Made by a program: the position numbers and the translations under genes
Notes under the pieces: generated by a model
Database searches by the model: none
Told to the model about the DNA's origin: nothing
The model's input: only the letters and a program-made list of their open reading frames with translations
Shown here: piece by piece, positions 1 through 13,080 of the stretch
Numbering within the stretch: position 1 is the stretch's first letter
Layout of the letters: each line of letters begins with the position of its first letter
Origin: Jacaranda mimosifolia
Taxonomy: Eukaryota; Streptophyta; Magnoliopsida; Lamiales; Bignoniaceae
Length of the DNA: 64,000 nucleotides
Assembly: GCA_018894105.1 (NCBI GenBank)
Contig: CM032117.1
Span: 35,444,501 to 35,508,500 of the forward strand
Reading direction: 5' to 3'

Positions 1-301
1 GCCCAAATTGTTCTCAAATTGCCAAATTTTAAGAGTTAGTGACTAATCTTGCGACCCGAAAAGATAAAGTTAAAAATTGCCAGGGTATAGTTATGGGACC
101 AATTTTGTAATTTTGCCTTTAAGTATTATTTTTTTACGTGGTAGTGATGCAGATAAGTTAATTTTATCCATTTTTTCCATGTAAACATATTTTTATATTT
201 GATATCCTATTAATATTTATTTTAATATTAATATAAAAACCTACAATAATCATTTTTATAACTACATATTTAATCTAAGTAAATACTCAATGTGTGTGTG
301 C

Positions 302-323
302 ATATATATATATATATATATAT
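302..323. repeat. (TA)n microsatellite
   Basis: Uninterrupted alternating AT run read directly in the sequence. Confidence 0.9.
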
Positions 324-1287
324 TAACATATATGTACTTTTTATAACAATTTTTATAACTCTTTTTACGAATATATATTTTTTATAACTCCTTGTTATAT
401 TGTTTAATATTTATGCTTTTTAATATGATTATGGATGAATATATACATACTATGTGTATATATATTGTTGTGTGTATATATATAGGTGTATGTATCAATA
501 TTATAATTTAATTAATATGTCTTGCTCCACATATATTGTGCATATTAAACTTTTTATATATAGAGTATCATAGTAATAAATAATTTATTATAATTTAATT
601 TTAAGTACTATACTATGCTATTTCTTAAGATACCTCTTATTCAATAATTTAACATTTTAATTAAGTTAATCATAGATGGGAAAATTCCTAAATATAACCT
701 AAAATTCTTTTGAAACATATAGAATATTCTAAACATACAATTTATTATTTAAAAATATGAAAACATTTTTCTTTTTTCTCCAACTCTATATAATCATTTT
801 CTTGGTAAGTTAAAAGTTATTATTATTTTTTTCTTGAAGTTGTATGCATGTGTAATGCTCATATCTTTATCCAATGTCTTCGTTTTTATGCTAATGAACT
901 AAGATAATATGAAAAAAGAAATTTGATTTATCCCAATTTTATGGCAAATTAGAATATTTTATCTTTTGTCACATAATTCATTATTCAATACTGAATTCTT
1001 TATATTTTATCTTCTACTATATTTTATGAATAATTTATTGAATTTACTAAGTAATTTAATATTTAATCATTAATTTCTGTGTAGAAATAGATTAATGGAT
1101 GGGATTTGATTTGATGATACATAAACCATATTCATATAAAATATTGTTATGTTTTATTTACTTCTTTAATTATATTATATCAATAAAATTTTTAATTTTT
1201 TGAGTGTTATATTTGTAGTATTTATAAAAAGTGTTAATGTCTAAATTATAGTTAAAATTAAAAAATCAAATAAAAATTTTAACTTAT

Positions 1288-1314
1288 CGTCCGGTGCAAT
1301 GTATGGCTGCTAGT
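1288..1314 (+). mobile_element. possible Helitron 3' terminus
   Basis: A short imperfect palindrome (CCGGTGCAATGTATGG) is followed by CTAG and then T. Plant Helitrons commonly end in a small hairpin followed by CTRR and insert between A and T. No 5' TC terminus was identified and no helicase is present, so this is a tentative terminal signature only. Confidence 0.3.
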
Positions 1315-1914
1315 TGTTAAGTAAAATACATTAGGCCTCTTGAATTATGGGATTGTCCACTTTAATCCCCCTAATAAAATAACCTTTACATTCCTTTGCC
1401 CCACAATTTATTTATTTTATTGTAGGAAAAAAAAATTACGTGAGCTTCACTTTGACAAAAGCATCATCCTCAATTAAAAAATTAGACCATAATCTACTAA
1501 AAATAACTAGTATAAATCATGTGTTAAAGAAATTATAATTTATAAAATTTTAAATAATACTCAAGTAGTATATGTTGTCTTGCAAGAGAATTTATTTCAT
1601 TATTCAATCATGAAAGAAAAATTTTTGGGAGCAATAATTTGTAATCCATCCAAAAAGTCAATTTTATTAAAAATAAAATAAAATTCACATGCATCTATTA
1701 TGGTTCATTTGGCAAAAGAAGAAGTGCATGTATTACTCTAAATATCCATTGCCCGGTGTCCTATGACACTTTAAATCAAAAATATTTTAAGTAAATAATG
1801 TATGGATCGAAATATTGGTTAAGCTAACAAAATTAAAAGTAATAGTGAAAATACACAATTTAATAATTACAAAACATAATATAATCAAAATATGAAAAAT
1901 CATATGAGGAAACT

Positions 1915-2660
1915 TGATATGGGTAAGGTTAATTTACTCAACCCAAAACAAGTCCACCAGCTTTAACTCCATCAACAAAAAAAAGAGTTCGCTTTTATGC
2001 CCTAGAGCCCATTAGATAGTCATATGGAGGGAACCAACCTCATCAACAGCAGAAAAAGGGACTTACAGTGAACGACACATTCGGCTACCTCAACCCCTTA
2101 GGTCAAACAATACCATAGCTACATTTAATGAATTTCTTGTTCATACTCAACCCGTTACCTCCCCATTTCATGCAGTAGTACCAATATTATGTCCACATTA
2201 AATGCACCATCAGCTCGTCATCACCGTATTAAATGTAGAAGATCTGCTTTATATTTTCAGCCGATTGAAAGCATAGTAATTGACATGTACCAAAAAGACC
2301 TCTAATGACCCTATAAGCACATAAAATCATGTTAGCCAGTAGGAAACAAATGGTCATTTCAACCGCCCTTTGTCAAATTAGTTAACCCAATATAAATACC
2401 ACCATTGTATTAGGTTTGGAGGTATGTTTTCATGCACTCTTTGCCCCTCCCTCTGCTATTTTTCCCTCTTACCAAGCTTATCCTAACTTAAGCATAAGAG
2501 GATCTTAGCTGAAGACCACCTTAGCATGCTTCACATGCTTCCCTTTGGTTGCATAACTCAACCCACATTGCTGTAGTTTGACAACTTGGAGGTCCCATTC
2601 AAGTCAACCATAACTCACATTCCTATTCCTTTATCAACCCACCAAAAAATAACATTATCA
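1915..2660 (+). repeat. 5' LTR of element 1
   Basis: Starts TGATATGGG, as do the LTRs of element 2, and ends in CA directly before a PBS-like sequence. A TATA-like CCAATATAAATACC lies at about 2389-2402. No partner LTR was found downstream, so the left boundary rests on the shared TGATATGGG start. Confidence 0.6.
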
Positions 2661-2681
2661 TTTGGTGTTGTCTACGCAATC
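2661..2681 (+). other. primer-binding-site-like sequence of element 1
   Basis: TTTGGTGTTGTCTACGCAA directly follows the LTR end. It resembles the TTTGGCGCCGTCTGTGGGAA sequence common after plant gypsy 5' LTRs, with several changes. The priming tRNA was not determined. Confidence 0.5.
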
Positions 2682-2846
2682 TTGAGTTCATAATTTTTAA
2701 AATGGTGAATACAAGGCATGCCAATTTCGAAAGGCCAAGTGAATAGAGATTACCTCTATCAACCTCTCCATCGCAAGCTTCTCAACCTTAGCAACCAGTC
2801 CAAGAGGTTATTAACCCAAGCTCTCAGCCCAATCAAGTGGCCACGC

Positions 2847-3433
2847 TAGGGGTGTAAATAAGTCGAGCTCGAGTCGAGTTTGACAAAAACTGCATGCTCG
2901 AGCTCGAGCCCAGTTTGTAATACTGAACTCGAGTGTTCGAGCTCGAGCCGGCTCACCAGAAAATTTTAAATTAAATAAAAATATTAAATTATTAATATAT
3001 CATAATTATTTAATAATAATTAATAAATATTAAAATAATAATTATAAATAAAATATATATTAAATTATAATATATTATAATAATTACTATAATGATTTAA
3101 ATTATAATATATTATAATTATTGAAAAAATATTAATTTATTAATTTATTATAATTATTTAATCATATATAATAAGTATTTAAAATTAGAAAAAAAGTAAA
3201 TTATTAATACATATTAATTACTAGATAACAAATATTTAAAATTAGAAAAAGAAAGTAAATTATTAATATATATTAATTATTTAATTAATATATAAAAAAT
3301 ATTTAAAAATAGAAAAAGCTCATGAGGCTCATGAGCTTTCGAACAACTAAATAGAGCTCGAGCTCGGCTCATGTTAAAGCTCGAGCTTGAGTCGAGCTAT
3401 AATCGAGCCGGCTCGACTCATCTTACACCCCTG
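2847..3433. mobile_element. hAT-type MITE (GAGCTCGAG family) nested in gag
   Basis: The termini are TAGGGGTGTAA and TTACACCCCTG, an inverted pair differing at the first base. The 8-bp flanks GGCCACGC (2839-2846) and GGCCATGC (3434-3441) match 7 of 8, as expected for a hAT target duplication. Subterminal regions are packed with GAGCTCGAG-like repeats on both sides, and the core is AT-rich and non-coding. Removing it joins two parts of gag that are contiguous in element 2. Confidence 0.85.
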
Positions 3434-4084
3434 GGCCATGCTGACCATCCCCCAACTTATGCAAATGATCAATGACCAGTTCTGCCCAGCTTTCTGCCTA
3501 GCTCTCTGCCGCATTGTACAAATATAACCACCAAATTGTCCCAACAGCAAGCCCCACTCTACATCCATCCATCCAAACAAAAGGAAATGGCCCCTCGCGA
3601 AGATAGAAGAAGAGATGACCTTCCACTAATAGACATGACATCAGCAAGACGATTCCCGTACAAGTACCTTTATTGGTATTTGCACAAAGAAATAGCTGAC
3701 TCTGATAAAAATGTCGCTCGACTTCATCGAGCCCCGCAGTGTTAAAGGGTTGAGTGCCCAAGACCACATCTAAGCTAAAATTGATCTTAAGTAGATAGAG
3801 AAGAATGGGAAGAGGTGTCCCATCAAGTTTAGCAACTAAACAAGCATTTGAAAGAAAATTTTCGAAGAAATTCTGAGAGACCGTTGTAGGTTAAACATAT
3901 ACATCGCCACAAACGTGAGTAATAATCCCCATTTAACCCTAAAATTATCGAAGAGCATATTGCTATTGGATACGAAGATAGCCAATTTCTTTCCCCAATA
4001 TGACGGTTACACTAACCTTGATGAGCATTTATTACAGTTTGAACATATGATGCAACTCCATGGCACAACAACCAAATCCATGCC

Positions 4085-4197
4085 AAGATGTTAGTTAACA
4101 CATTTCAAGGGATTGCTTTAGAGTGGTTAAGATGTTAGTTAACACATTTCAAGGGATTGCCTTAGAGTGGTTAAGATGTTAATTAACATATTTCAAA
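4085..4197 (+). repeat. 44-bp tandem triplication in gag
   Basis: AAGATGTTAGTTAACA-type units begin at 4085, 4129 and 4173, a period of 44, with the third partial and slightly diverged. Element 2 has only one copy at the same place (about 16680-16730), so the expansion is particular to this copy. A period of 44 changes the frame. Confidence 0.9.
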
Positions 4198-5086
4198 CTC
4201 GAGCTTGCTTCCATCTTCTCCTATGACTAGTTTTGTGATATATTCTTACTCCAATTTGCCAATAAAAGGAAACCCAAATTGCCGTATGCTCAACTCCATA
4301 CAGTGAAGCAGAATTGGGGAAAGTCCTTTAGAGGTCTCTTTGTGAGATTCAATATAAAGGTCGTGAAGATCGACTACGCACGAATTAAGTTCATCATCGA
4401 CGTCATTTTCCCAGGATTGTGGCATAAAGAGTATGCTAATCTTTATGCTAATACCTTGGTGAGAGAGCGACCAAGGATAATGGAGGAGTTGGTTGACCTC
4501 CATGAGTACTGCATAATATAAGAGATATGAACAAAATGAAATATAATAGGCAGGAGGACGATAAACAAGGAAAAGACAAGGACAAAAATGATAGACAACA
4601 AAAGAATGGCCACCAGTCATCAATAAAGTGGTTTCATCACTACAAACCATTGAGTACAATCTAGAAGAAAGTGTTAAATGGCTATTTAGAATGACGGTAT
4701 ACTCAAAAAATTGAGAAAGCTTAATGAGTATATGGATATGAAAAATTTTAAAAAATATTCCCACTTCCACAAGTAAAAAGACTATGACACTAAGGACTAT
4801 TTTTAGCTCCATGAAAAGATTAAGGGCCTCATTTAGTAGGGGCACTTGAAGAAGTATATTGATCAGAAAATGGGGAAAGAAGAAAGTGATTTCGACCAGA
4901 CTCCATGTAGAGGAAGGTTGAGGATCCCAAGAAGCTAAGATAAAGGTAAGAAGAAAGTTGAGTCTGACCACCTCCATTGAGAGGGGTCATTGAACCTATT
5001 GTAAGAGGACCCTCTGGGGGCACTCCAAGTCCATGAGAAAGCAAGTTCAGCATTGACTTGACGCACCAAAGCCAGCATCCACAAAC

Positions 5087-8000
5087 ATGGCCATTCAGGT
5101 CTCCACAAGCTTGGAGCTCATTTCTTTCTCAAACTCCAACCTCCTTCTTCTTCATCTAGGTGAGCAAGGAATAGGTAGCAGGTTAGACTGGCCCCTGGTA
5201 GTCGTCGTGGAGATTGCAAACTTTGAGGTCAAAAAAGTCCTAATTGATAATGGAAGCTCAACTAATATTATCTTTTTCTCGACTTTACAGAAAATAGACA
5301 TAGGGTAGCTTAAGCTTGACTCAATAAGCACTCCCTCGGTCGGATTGGGGGGAGGGGGTTGGAGATCACCCCCATTTGATCAATTATCCGATCGTCATTA
5401 TTCAAAATAACACCCAAGAGTAAAATGTTGATGATGACCTACTTGGTAGTTAACCCACGCTATTGGCCTACAATGCCATCATAAGCACTAAAAGACTTGA
5501 ACGGAGTAGAATCCACTTACCATAAGAAGGTGAAATTCCCAACACCAGCCACGATTGGAGAACTACTATGCAACATCAAAGAAGTATGAAGGTGCTACAT
5601 CATCTCTATGGACTCCCACTCCCAAAAGGGTCAACTAAAGCTAATCTTTACAAGCAACATTTTGACCATCAACTTAATAGTTGAAGACCCCCCCAAAAAA
5701 AAGAGAGAATGCAAGGAGACAAGAATCTAATCGGTCAAAGATTTCAAGATCATTGAGGTTGAGCCAGGTAACCTTAACAAGATAACTCAATTGGGACCCA
5801 CTTGGACAGTAGCACGGAATGTATACTCATGAACCTTTTGCAAAAGAACATTAATACTTTTGTGTAGAAGGCATCCAACCTTCAAGGAATCAACCCATAG
5901 ATCATCATGTACTACCTCAACGTTGATCTCTCCTTCAAGCCAGTCAAGTAAAAAACAAGAACCTTTAATGTAGGCGAAGTTAAATTATTGAGGGATAGGT
6001 TGACAAACTCCTATAACTGGGGTATATTATAGAAATTTAATATCCTAGCTGGATTTGTAATGTTGTTCTATGCCAAAAAATGAACGAAGATGGTGCATGT
6101 GTAACGATTTCATTGAGTTTTGAATAGATTTATTAGTCAATTCAACTATAGGTTGTGACTTATTAAAAATGATGGATGCTTTCTAAGGCTATTATCAAAT
6201 CTTCATGGCCCCGAAAGATACAGATAAAACGTCATTTGTAGTCCCCAACAATCTATATTGCTTCTTAGTTATGCCTTTTAGACTAAAGAACATAGGAGCT
6301 ACCTATCAGAGATTGGTGAATTTTATGTTCAAAAATAAAATTGGTCGAATGATAGAGGTATTTGTGCATGACATGATAGTCGAAAGCGAGAGATAGGTCT
6401 ATCATCTAGCCAATCTCGACCACATATTTTTAATCTGAAAAGCATTTATAATGAAACTTTACCCTAACAAATGCATGTTCAGAGTTTCTAGGGTAAGTTT
6501 TTTGGGCTATATGGTTAGCCAAAGGAAAATTGAAGCTAACCCTCAAAAAATTCATGATATTCAAAGTATTATGCATCCGAGGTCGGTTAAGGAGTCTCAA
6601 AGACTGGTGGGTTGAATTATAGCCCTGAATCAACTTATTTCTCGATTAGTGAACAAAAGTCTGCCCTTTTTCAAAGTCCTTTGAATGAAAAAAAAGTTTC
6701 AATGGACAAAAGAATGTGATCAAGCCTTAGTAGACTTGAAGCTCTACCTATCGACCTTTCACCTCCTAGTTAAACTATCTTTTGTAGAGACACTTTACTT
6801 GTAATTGGTAGTGTCAAGTGCACCTGTCAGTTTAGTGCTAGTACGAATCAATAAGAACATTCATCGACCAATATACTACATTAGCAAGATCCTCCAAGGA
6901 GCCGAGCAAAACTATTTGGAGATCGAGAAGTTCGCCCTAACAATGGTCACAACAATTAGAAAGTTAAAGCCATACTTCCAATCTTATTCTATAATTATTT
7001 TAACTAACCAACCTTTAAAGTAGGTCTTACGTATCTAGAAGATTGACAAAGTAGGCAGTTAAACTAGGTGAATTCGACATCAAATATTAGCCACAAACAA
7101 CCACCAAAGTCCAAGTATTGACTGACTTCCTAGTAGAGCACATCGACCTCCCTGTAGTGGTCGAGCACCCCAAATATTTTTGGACTCTTCACATCGATGG
7201 ATCCTCCACATCGATAGATCCTCCACATCAATAGGAGGCAGAGCAAGAATATCACCATGCTATCGCAATGCTAAGAATACAACTTTGCCCTCAAGTTCAA
7301 TTTGCACAACACTTATAATGAAATAGAATATGAAGCTTTAAATGCAGAGATGAAAATGGCAATTAAAAGAGGAGTCAAACATCTTGCTACAATAATGGAT
7401 TCTCAACTGGTTATAGAACAGTTCGACGACAACTTTGAGGTAAATAAACTTACAATGTCTAGATACTTGGCAAAGATTAGAAAACTACAGCAGTAATTCA
7501 AAAGATTCACCCTCAGTTAAGTACTAGTATCGAAAAATGATAGAGCAGATTTATTATCTAAGTTGGCTAGCTCCATGAGAGGCATAACATAGCGAACTAT
7601 CACCTTCTTGGTAGTTGATAAGCCAACCATAGAGTTGAACTAGGACAACAAGCAAGTTCTAAACATTGATGACATAAAATCTAGCTGGCAGGATGAGATT
7701 ATGAGATATTTGAAAGAAGGGAAACTCCCGAATGACAAAGTAGAAGCATGAAGACTAAGAGGTTGATCAGCCAGGTTCGTACTCGATGAATATAGATAGC
7801 TCTAAAAAAATTCCTTTTCAGGACCTCCATTAAGACGTCTAAAGCCAAGAGGTCCCAGAGGTATTGAAAAAAATTCATTTTGGAAATTGTGATAACTATT
7901 CAGGAAGTTGGGGCCCGACACATAAAATGTTGCGACAAGGATATTTTTGGCTAACCATGTTGTAGGATGCGATCGACTTTTCCAAAAATGTCCAACTTGA

Positions 8001-8899
8001 GTTTTAGACAAACGTCACTTACTAGCCATCATCTACATTGGTTAACTTCAACACTTCACATGGCTATTTGATCAATAAGGCATTGATGTTGTTGGGTTGT
8101 TTCCCACGTCGGGCTAGAGAAAGCTTATGATTATGGCTATTGAATACTTCCTAAAGTGGGTTGAGGGGAAAGTAGTCCCAAAGATCACTAATATTTCTGT
8201 TAGTGGTTTTTTTTTTATGGAATATGCTGTTTTGGTCCCTCGACGATGCTTATATTAGATAACGACATCCAATTTCAAAGTAAAAGGATGATAGATTTGT
8301 GCAAAAACTGGGTATAAAGCAGCATTTCACGTCGGTCGACAATCTACAGTCTAATGATCAAATTAAGGTCACTAACAAGATAATTGTGGAACACCTTAAA
8401 ACTCGCTTAAGGGTGCTCAAGGCAATTGGGCCAATGACATCCCAACGGTCTATTGAGCTCATAAAATGAACCCAAGAATCTCGACCCGGCAAAGCCTGTA
8501 CTGTTTGGTCTATAGATCAGAGGTTATAATACCAACAGAAATAATGCATCATATAGCGCAAGCATTTATTACCATCTAATTAAAAATGCACCAAAAAGGT
8601 TTTTCGACCTTGAAATGCTTGACGAGAAATGACAACAGGCATATATATGAATGCAACATTTCAAAGCATTCATGGCAAAGAACTACAACAAGACAGTATA
8701 ACCTAGAACTTCCCAAGTAGGAGACCTAATGCTCAAAAAGTCGAAAGTGTCTAAGAATGTCCAAAAGCTTGACCCAATATGGGAAGGTCCGTTCACAGTG
8801 GTTAAGTTATCAAAGAACAACTCTTACAAAATCACAGATATGGAGGGCAACAAGCTACCCTGACCTTGGGATGCTATTAATTTATGTAGATTTTATGTA
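5087..8899 (+). pseudogene. pol pseudogene of element 1 (PR-RT-RH-aRH-IN)
   Basis: Protease around 5190-5310 keeps the catalytic D-N-G-S-S motif. RT runs about 6000-6700: CNDF near 6100, the MDAF-GYYQIFM region near 6170-6210, then LKNIGATYQRLVN. The YVDD box now reads FVHD at about 6361-6372, so an active-site Asp is lost. Canonical RNase H at 6800-7160 has YYISKILQGAEQNYLEIEK. The archaeal-type RNase H at about 7190-7500 shows HIDGSS, NEIEYEAL and DSQLVIEQF. Integrase from about 7800 to 8899 keeps an SDN-like stretch near 8255 and the terminal WDAINLCRFYV. Many in-frame stops, so no product is possible. Confidence 0.85.
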
Positions 8900-9580
8900 A
8901 CGAGATCTAGACTTCTAGATAATAAACAAATCTTTCTTTAACAAATCATGTATCACTTGAAATTCTGACTTCTCAATTGCATGAATGCTTATTTATATGA
9001 TTAGTTATCGATTAAATGAAATCTTGCTTCTAAATATGTGAGATCTAGACTTCTCAAAATGTATGTAAATGATAAAACATTTATCGATCATAGATCAAAT
9101 GCTCAAACAAGTGATATGTTAACTTCCCAAATCTTCTCAAATCACTTAATCTTACTTCATCAATAAATCAACTTAGTAAAGCAAGCACAAATGCAAGCAA
9201 CAACTTCATCAATTAAAAAATGAAAGAGCACTACGGAAACAAACAATACATTTCATAGAAAAAGAGGTTCATCAAAATTATACATGATTGTTCTATCAGA
9301 AATAAAGATAAATTTATCTAAGGTATATTTTCCATAAACAAAATCAACAATGGCTGTAACTAGACCCAGCACCCTACATTGGGTCGACAAAAACATCTTC
9401 ACCTTGTACCTTGACCATGGCATCATCTGCCGCACAGTTGAAATCATCTCCTCCTGTAGCATCTGTGTCCATGACCTCCAGCAACCTCTAGACTTCTTAC
9501 TCTTTCTTCAAGTTTATTATAGCAGCCAGTCAAGAAGGCCCAATCTTATCGAGAAAAAATTAGGATATTTGGGGGAAGAA
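8900..9580. other. 3' non-coding region between elements 1 and 3
   Basis: AT-rich to mixed sequence after the integrase end of element 1. It has no convincing coding content and probably is the decayed 3' untranslated region of element 1. It ends in a purine-rich stretch (GGGGGAAGAA, 9571-9580) directly before the LTR of element 3. Confidence 0.5.
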
Positions 9581-10157
9581 TGTAGCTATACCGACCTTAT
9601 TCTTCATAATATGGTGAGCAAAATCAAAGGCGAACTTGCTACCAATGGTAGATTTGGGTGAGCGTTGATATGGAAGGAATCTGATTTCTCTCTTTCATCC
9701 ATTGACCTCACTACTCAGCCTAAAGGGAAGGCAAACTTTAGCCTATATCATAGACAAGCAACCCCCGGCCTTAGGCATTCTATCTTAATTAATATTGAGT
9801 CGCCCACCTTACTATCTATCTCATCCTATTGCAGAAAGAACTGCCACTTCCCAAGATCATGCTAAAGCTGCTCTACGACAGAGGACAGACAACAGTGCGA
9901 AATGTGGCTATGACCCTACGGACAGACTTCGAGGGATATAGTCCATTATACTTTTATTGCAAAAAGGAGGATTGGCAAAATGAAGGATAAATGAGGGAAT
10001 TCATGATGATGGCCCTATAAAAGCCAAAAAATTAGCCCGAATGAGGTAAGCCCATTATTCTACATTCTGCTCTAGCTAATTATCACTTTGTTCTTCTCTC
10101 TGGTTTACATCCTATCAGAATCTTCTTAACCCTCATCACACATTTCCCCCCCCATCA
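9581..10157 (+). repeat. probable 5' LTR of element 3
   Basis: Begins TGTAGC after a purine tract, ends CATCA, and is followed at once by TTTTGGTACTGTATGTGCAA, which resembles a gypsy PBS. It contains a TATA box, CCCTATAAAAGCC, at about 10012-10024. No second copy was seen. Confidence 0.5.
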
Positions 10158-10429
10158 TTTTGGTACTGTATGTGCAAATAGAACTATAACTCATCAGAAA
10201 ATATCTTGATAGGCAAACAAATGAAAAACCCCAACTCGCTGACCTAGAACTCCAGCCCTAAAGTCCACAATGTCGCAACAATACTAGGAAGATCCACTGG
10301 AGAAGATTCCAAAACTACCAGAAAATGGCTATCAAGAAGATTAACCCAACAACGGGACCACTTCAGCAATAGCACGTGGCACCATCCTAACACTTTTACC
10401 GTAATATCTTTCCCATGGAATGAACTTGC

Positions 10430-12420
10430 CCGATCAAATCTAAACATTGACATGGCGGAGTAGCCCCCGATGGTCATTCAAGCCTACATAGCTAACCATA
10501 CAGTCTAGATAGGCCTGGTGGACACCTCCAACTCTGTCAACATTATAATAGCTTCATCATCTTGAAAATGGCGTTGGGCGAGATCCAGCTTTCAAGCGCT
10601 AAAACCCCTATCATAGACTTTGGTGGTAAACCAGTCTTTCTAATTAGTCGTATCATGCTCCCTACGTCCACAAGCCAACAATCTTTAAGGATGATAACAG
10701 AGTACATGGCTATTAGCACCACTTTACCATACAACATTATTTTCAGTATCCCAGCCATTAATAGCTTTCAGGTAATCATATCTATTTACCACCAATAAAT
10801 AAAGCTCCCTACCCCAGCAGGAATAGGCCAATTCTTGTGTGATAAGAACTAAGCAACACAATATTATGCACTTTTTTTATCAACTAAACCAACACAACAA
10901 CAACCCAAATGTCTGTTAATACTAAGACATTCCTCTAACAGACGTACCAAAGGTCCATACCAAAAGAGGGTTGGAAGACACTCGTCTCCAACTGGTGGAA
11001 GAATATAAATACATAGAACTCGAGCTAAAAATCAGGAAAAGATCACAAGAATTGGCATACAACTCCAGCCAACTGTGGAGGAACAATTGATAAATTTCCT
11101 ACGAGCAAATAAGGACGTTTTTTCATGGACAACCTTCGACCTCCAAAGGATCGACCCTGACATCATAGTCCATCGACTAAATATAGACCCATCATTCAAA
11201 CATATACAGGAAAGAACATGATTTTATGATGAGAGAAACAAAATAATAGGAGAAGAGGTCCGAAAGTTATTGGAGATGGGGTACAAAATGGAAATACAAT
11301 TTATCGAATGGCTTTGCAATGTGGTTCTAGTTCCTAAATCGAAGAATAAGTGGCAAATGTACAAGACTTCACTGAGCTCAACAAAGCTTGCCCAAATGAT
11401 CCATTCCCTTGCCAAAAATCAATATGTTGGTAGAATCGACAGCTAGCTGTGCCTTATTAAGCATGATGGACATGTTCCAAAGACAGTATCAAATTTCCAT
11501 TGCATTGGAAGATAGAGATAAAACTTCTTTCATTATACACAATGGCATCTATTGCTTTCTAGTAATGTCATTTGATCTAAAAAATGCAGGGGCAACATAC
11601 CAAAGGTCGGTTAACCATATGTTCAGCATAGAGATTGGCCACTCTATGGAAGTATATGTCGATGACATCATCGTGAAAAATGTAGTTGAATACGACTACC
11701 TAACCAACTTGCGAAGCACCTTTTCTATTTTGAGAGGATTTAGTATGAAGTTCAACCCCTTCACATTTACGTCTAGTGTGCGGGGCAGAATATTCTTGGG
11801 ATATATGGTTAGAAAAAGGGGCATTGAGGCAAACTCCCCAAAAAAATACAAGCACTACAAGAAATAACCACACCAAGAACAATTAAGGAAGTACAAATTA
11901 AGCTTGATAGGGAGGATTGCCACTCTAAGTTGCATCATCTCCAAATTAGCAGACAAAGCCTGCCATTTTTAACAAAATACTGCACAACACAAAGAATTTT
12001 TGTGGACAATAGAACGCAGCCAAGCTTTGGCTAACCTAAAGGGATATCTTTCCGCCCCACCACTACTCATCAAACCCAGGTTCGGTGAAACTTTATTTTT
12101 ATACGTAGCTGTATCATCACATGCCATTAGTTCTGTATTAGTTTCTATAGAGGGAAATATACACTGCTCCGTATATTATTTTAGTAAAATAGTGCAGGGT
12201 GCTAAATGCAAGTACTTAGAAATCGAGAAGTTTGCACTTGCATTAGTTATCGCAACAAAGAAACTTTGCCCATATTTCTAGGCACATTGTATTACAATCT
12301 TAACAAATAAGCCATTGAGGTAAGTCCTCGAAAGCTAGACACCTTAGGAAGACCACCAAATGGTCTATCGATCTCGGAGAGTTTGACATAAATTTCTAAA
12401 AGCTAAATAAGTGACCACTC
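10430..12420 (+). pseudogene. pol pseudogene of element 3 (PR and RT, RNase H truncated)
   Basis: A weak protease remnant (D-T-S-N-S-V-N) lies near 10525. RT is clear from about 11080: DVFSWTTFDLQ, then 11409-11867 with RDKTSF, LKNAGATYQRSVNHMF and an intact VYVDDI active-site box at about 11655-11675. RNase H (12000-12281) has AISSVLVS and KYLEIEKFALALV and breaks off soon after. It carries frameshifts and stops throughout. The YVDD motif is retained here, unlike in element 1. Confidence 0.8.
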
Positions 12421-13045
12421 AAATAGTAAATGATATCAATTTTATTTTTTTCAATATGTTTAGTTACATGATTTTATAATTATATCGTGTGCATTTTTTT
12501 TTATATTTTTGTTTATAATAATTCATAAAAGAATATTTTTACATAGATTAATAGTGTCAGATCGAAAAACTTTGACTAGAAGTAAGTATTCATTAAATTA
12601 TTCGTGCACTTTTGTATACTTATAAGAGAAACTTTGAGAGATTGGTATTTTATTTTGAATTGAATATTGAGAAACTACTTAATATTTTAAATCATGTACA
12701 TAATACATATTATTTGATAATTTCAAGAATAATAAAATAACTATATATAAATAAGAATAAATAAATATTACTTATTAGAGTTATATGAAATATTAAAAGA
12801 CATTTTAATTTATAAGATATTGCATGTTACAAACTACTTATTGAATTGGTGATCAAATAATAATCTAATGTAAGTCATTTTCATGGATTAAGTATAAAGA
12901 GATTATATAATTATTCTTACAAAAAGTAGTTAACATTTTAAAATCTCAAATGTCATAAAAATTGTAATTGTGACTTGCATATTATTAAGAAATCATACAA
13001 AAAATCTTTATAATTTTTAAAAAAATATTTGCTTACTTATCATAT

Positions 13046-13048
<3 letters not shown>

Positions 13049-13077
<29 letters not shown>
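13049..13077. repeat. (TA)n microsatellite
   Basis: Pure alternating TA run. Confidence 0.9.

Positions 13078-13080
<3 letters not shown>

Larger units (their letters stand above)
1..1914. other. AT-rich intergenic DNA, no gene seen
   Basis: Very AT-rich sequence with many stops in every frame. I found no coding similarity. It holds a TA microsatellite (302-323) and a possible Helitron 3' end near 1310. Confidence 0.7.
2703..5050 (+). pseudogene. gag pseudogene of element 1
   Basis: The start at 2703 encodes a MVNTRH-type N-terminus matching the MVETKR start of element 2 gag. Further on, recognisable stretches include the retrotransposon gag domain: a FQGIALEW-like motif near 4110, then the conserved coding stretch at 4279-4521 (PYAQLHTVKQNW, LWHKEYAN). 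A MITE splits the gene at 2847-3433, and a 44-bp tandem triplication (4085-4197) disrupts the reading frame just before the core gag motif. No intact zinc knuckle is left. The function would have been capsid formation; this copy cannot make it. Confidence 0.8.
1915..8930 (+). mobile_element. Ty3/gypsy (Tat-lineage) retrotransposon, element 1, degenerate
   Basis: The order is 5' LTR (1915-2660), PBS-like site, gag, protease, reverse transcriptase, RNase H, a second archaeal-type RNase H and integrase, all decayed by stops and frameshifts. The Tat assignment rests on the second RNase H (about 7190-7500) and on similarity to element 2 at 15066-25737. No matching 3' LTR was seen, so the right end is approximate, and element 3 begins 650 bp later. 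A hAT-type MITE interrupts gag. Confidence 0.85.
9581..12420 (+). mobile_element. Ty3/gypsy element 3, 3'-truncated
   Basis: A TG...CA LTR is followed by a PBS-like site, protease remnants, reverse transcriptase and the start of RNase H. The coding similarity stops within RNase H at about 12420, after which the sequence is ordinary AT-rich DNA. No gag is recognisable between the PBS (10158) and protease (about 10440), so gag is deleted or decayed. The RT is clearly related to elements 1 and 2 but distinct from both. Confidence 0.7.

Noticed and set aside
4246..4977. Minus-strand 243-codon open frame
   Set aside because: Antisense to recognisable gag sequence; its hydrophobic composition follows from the base content of the other strand.
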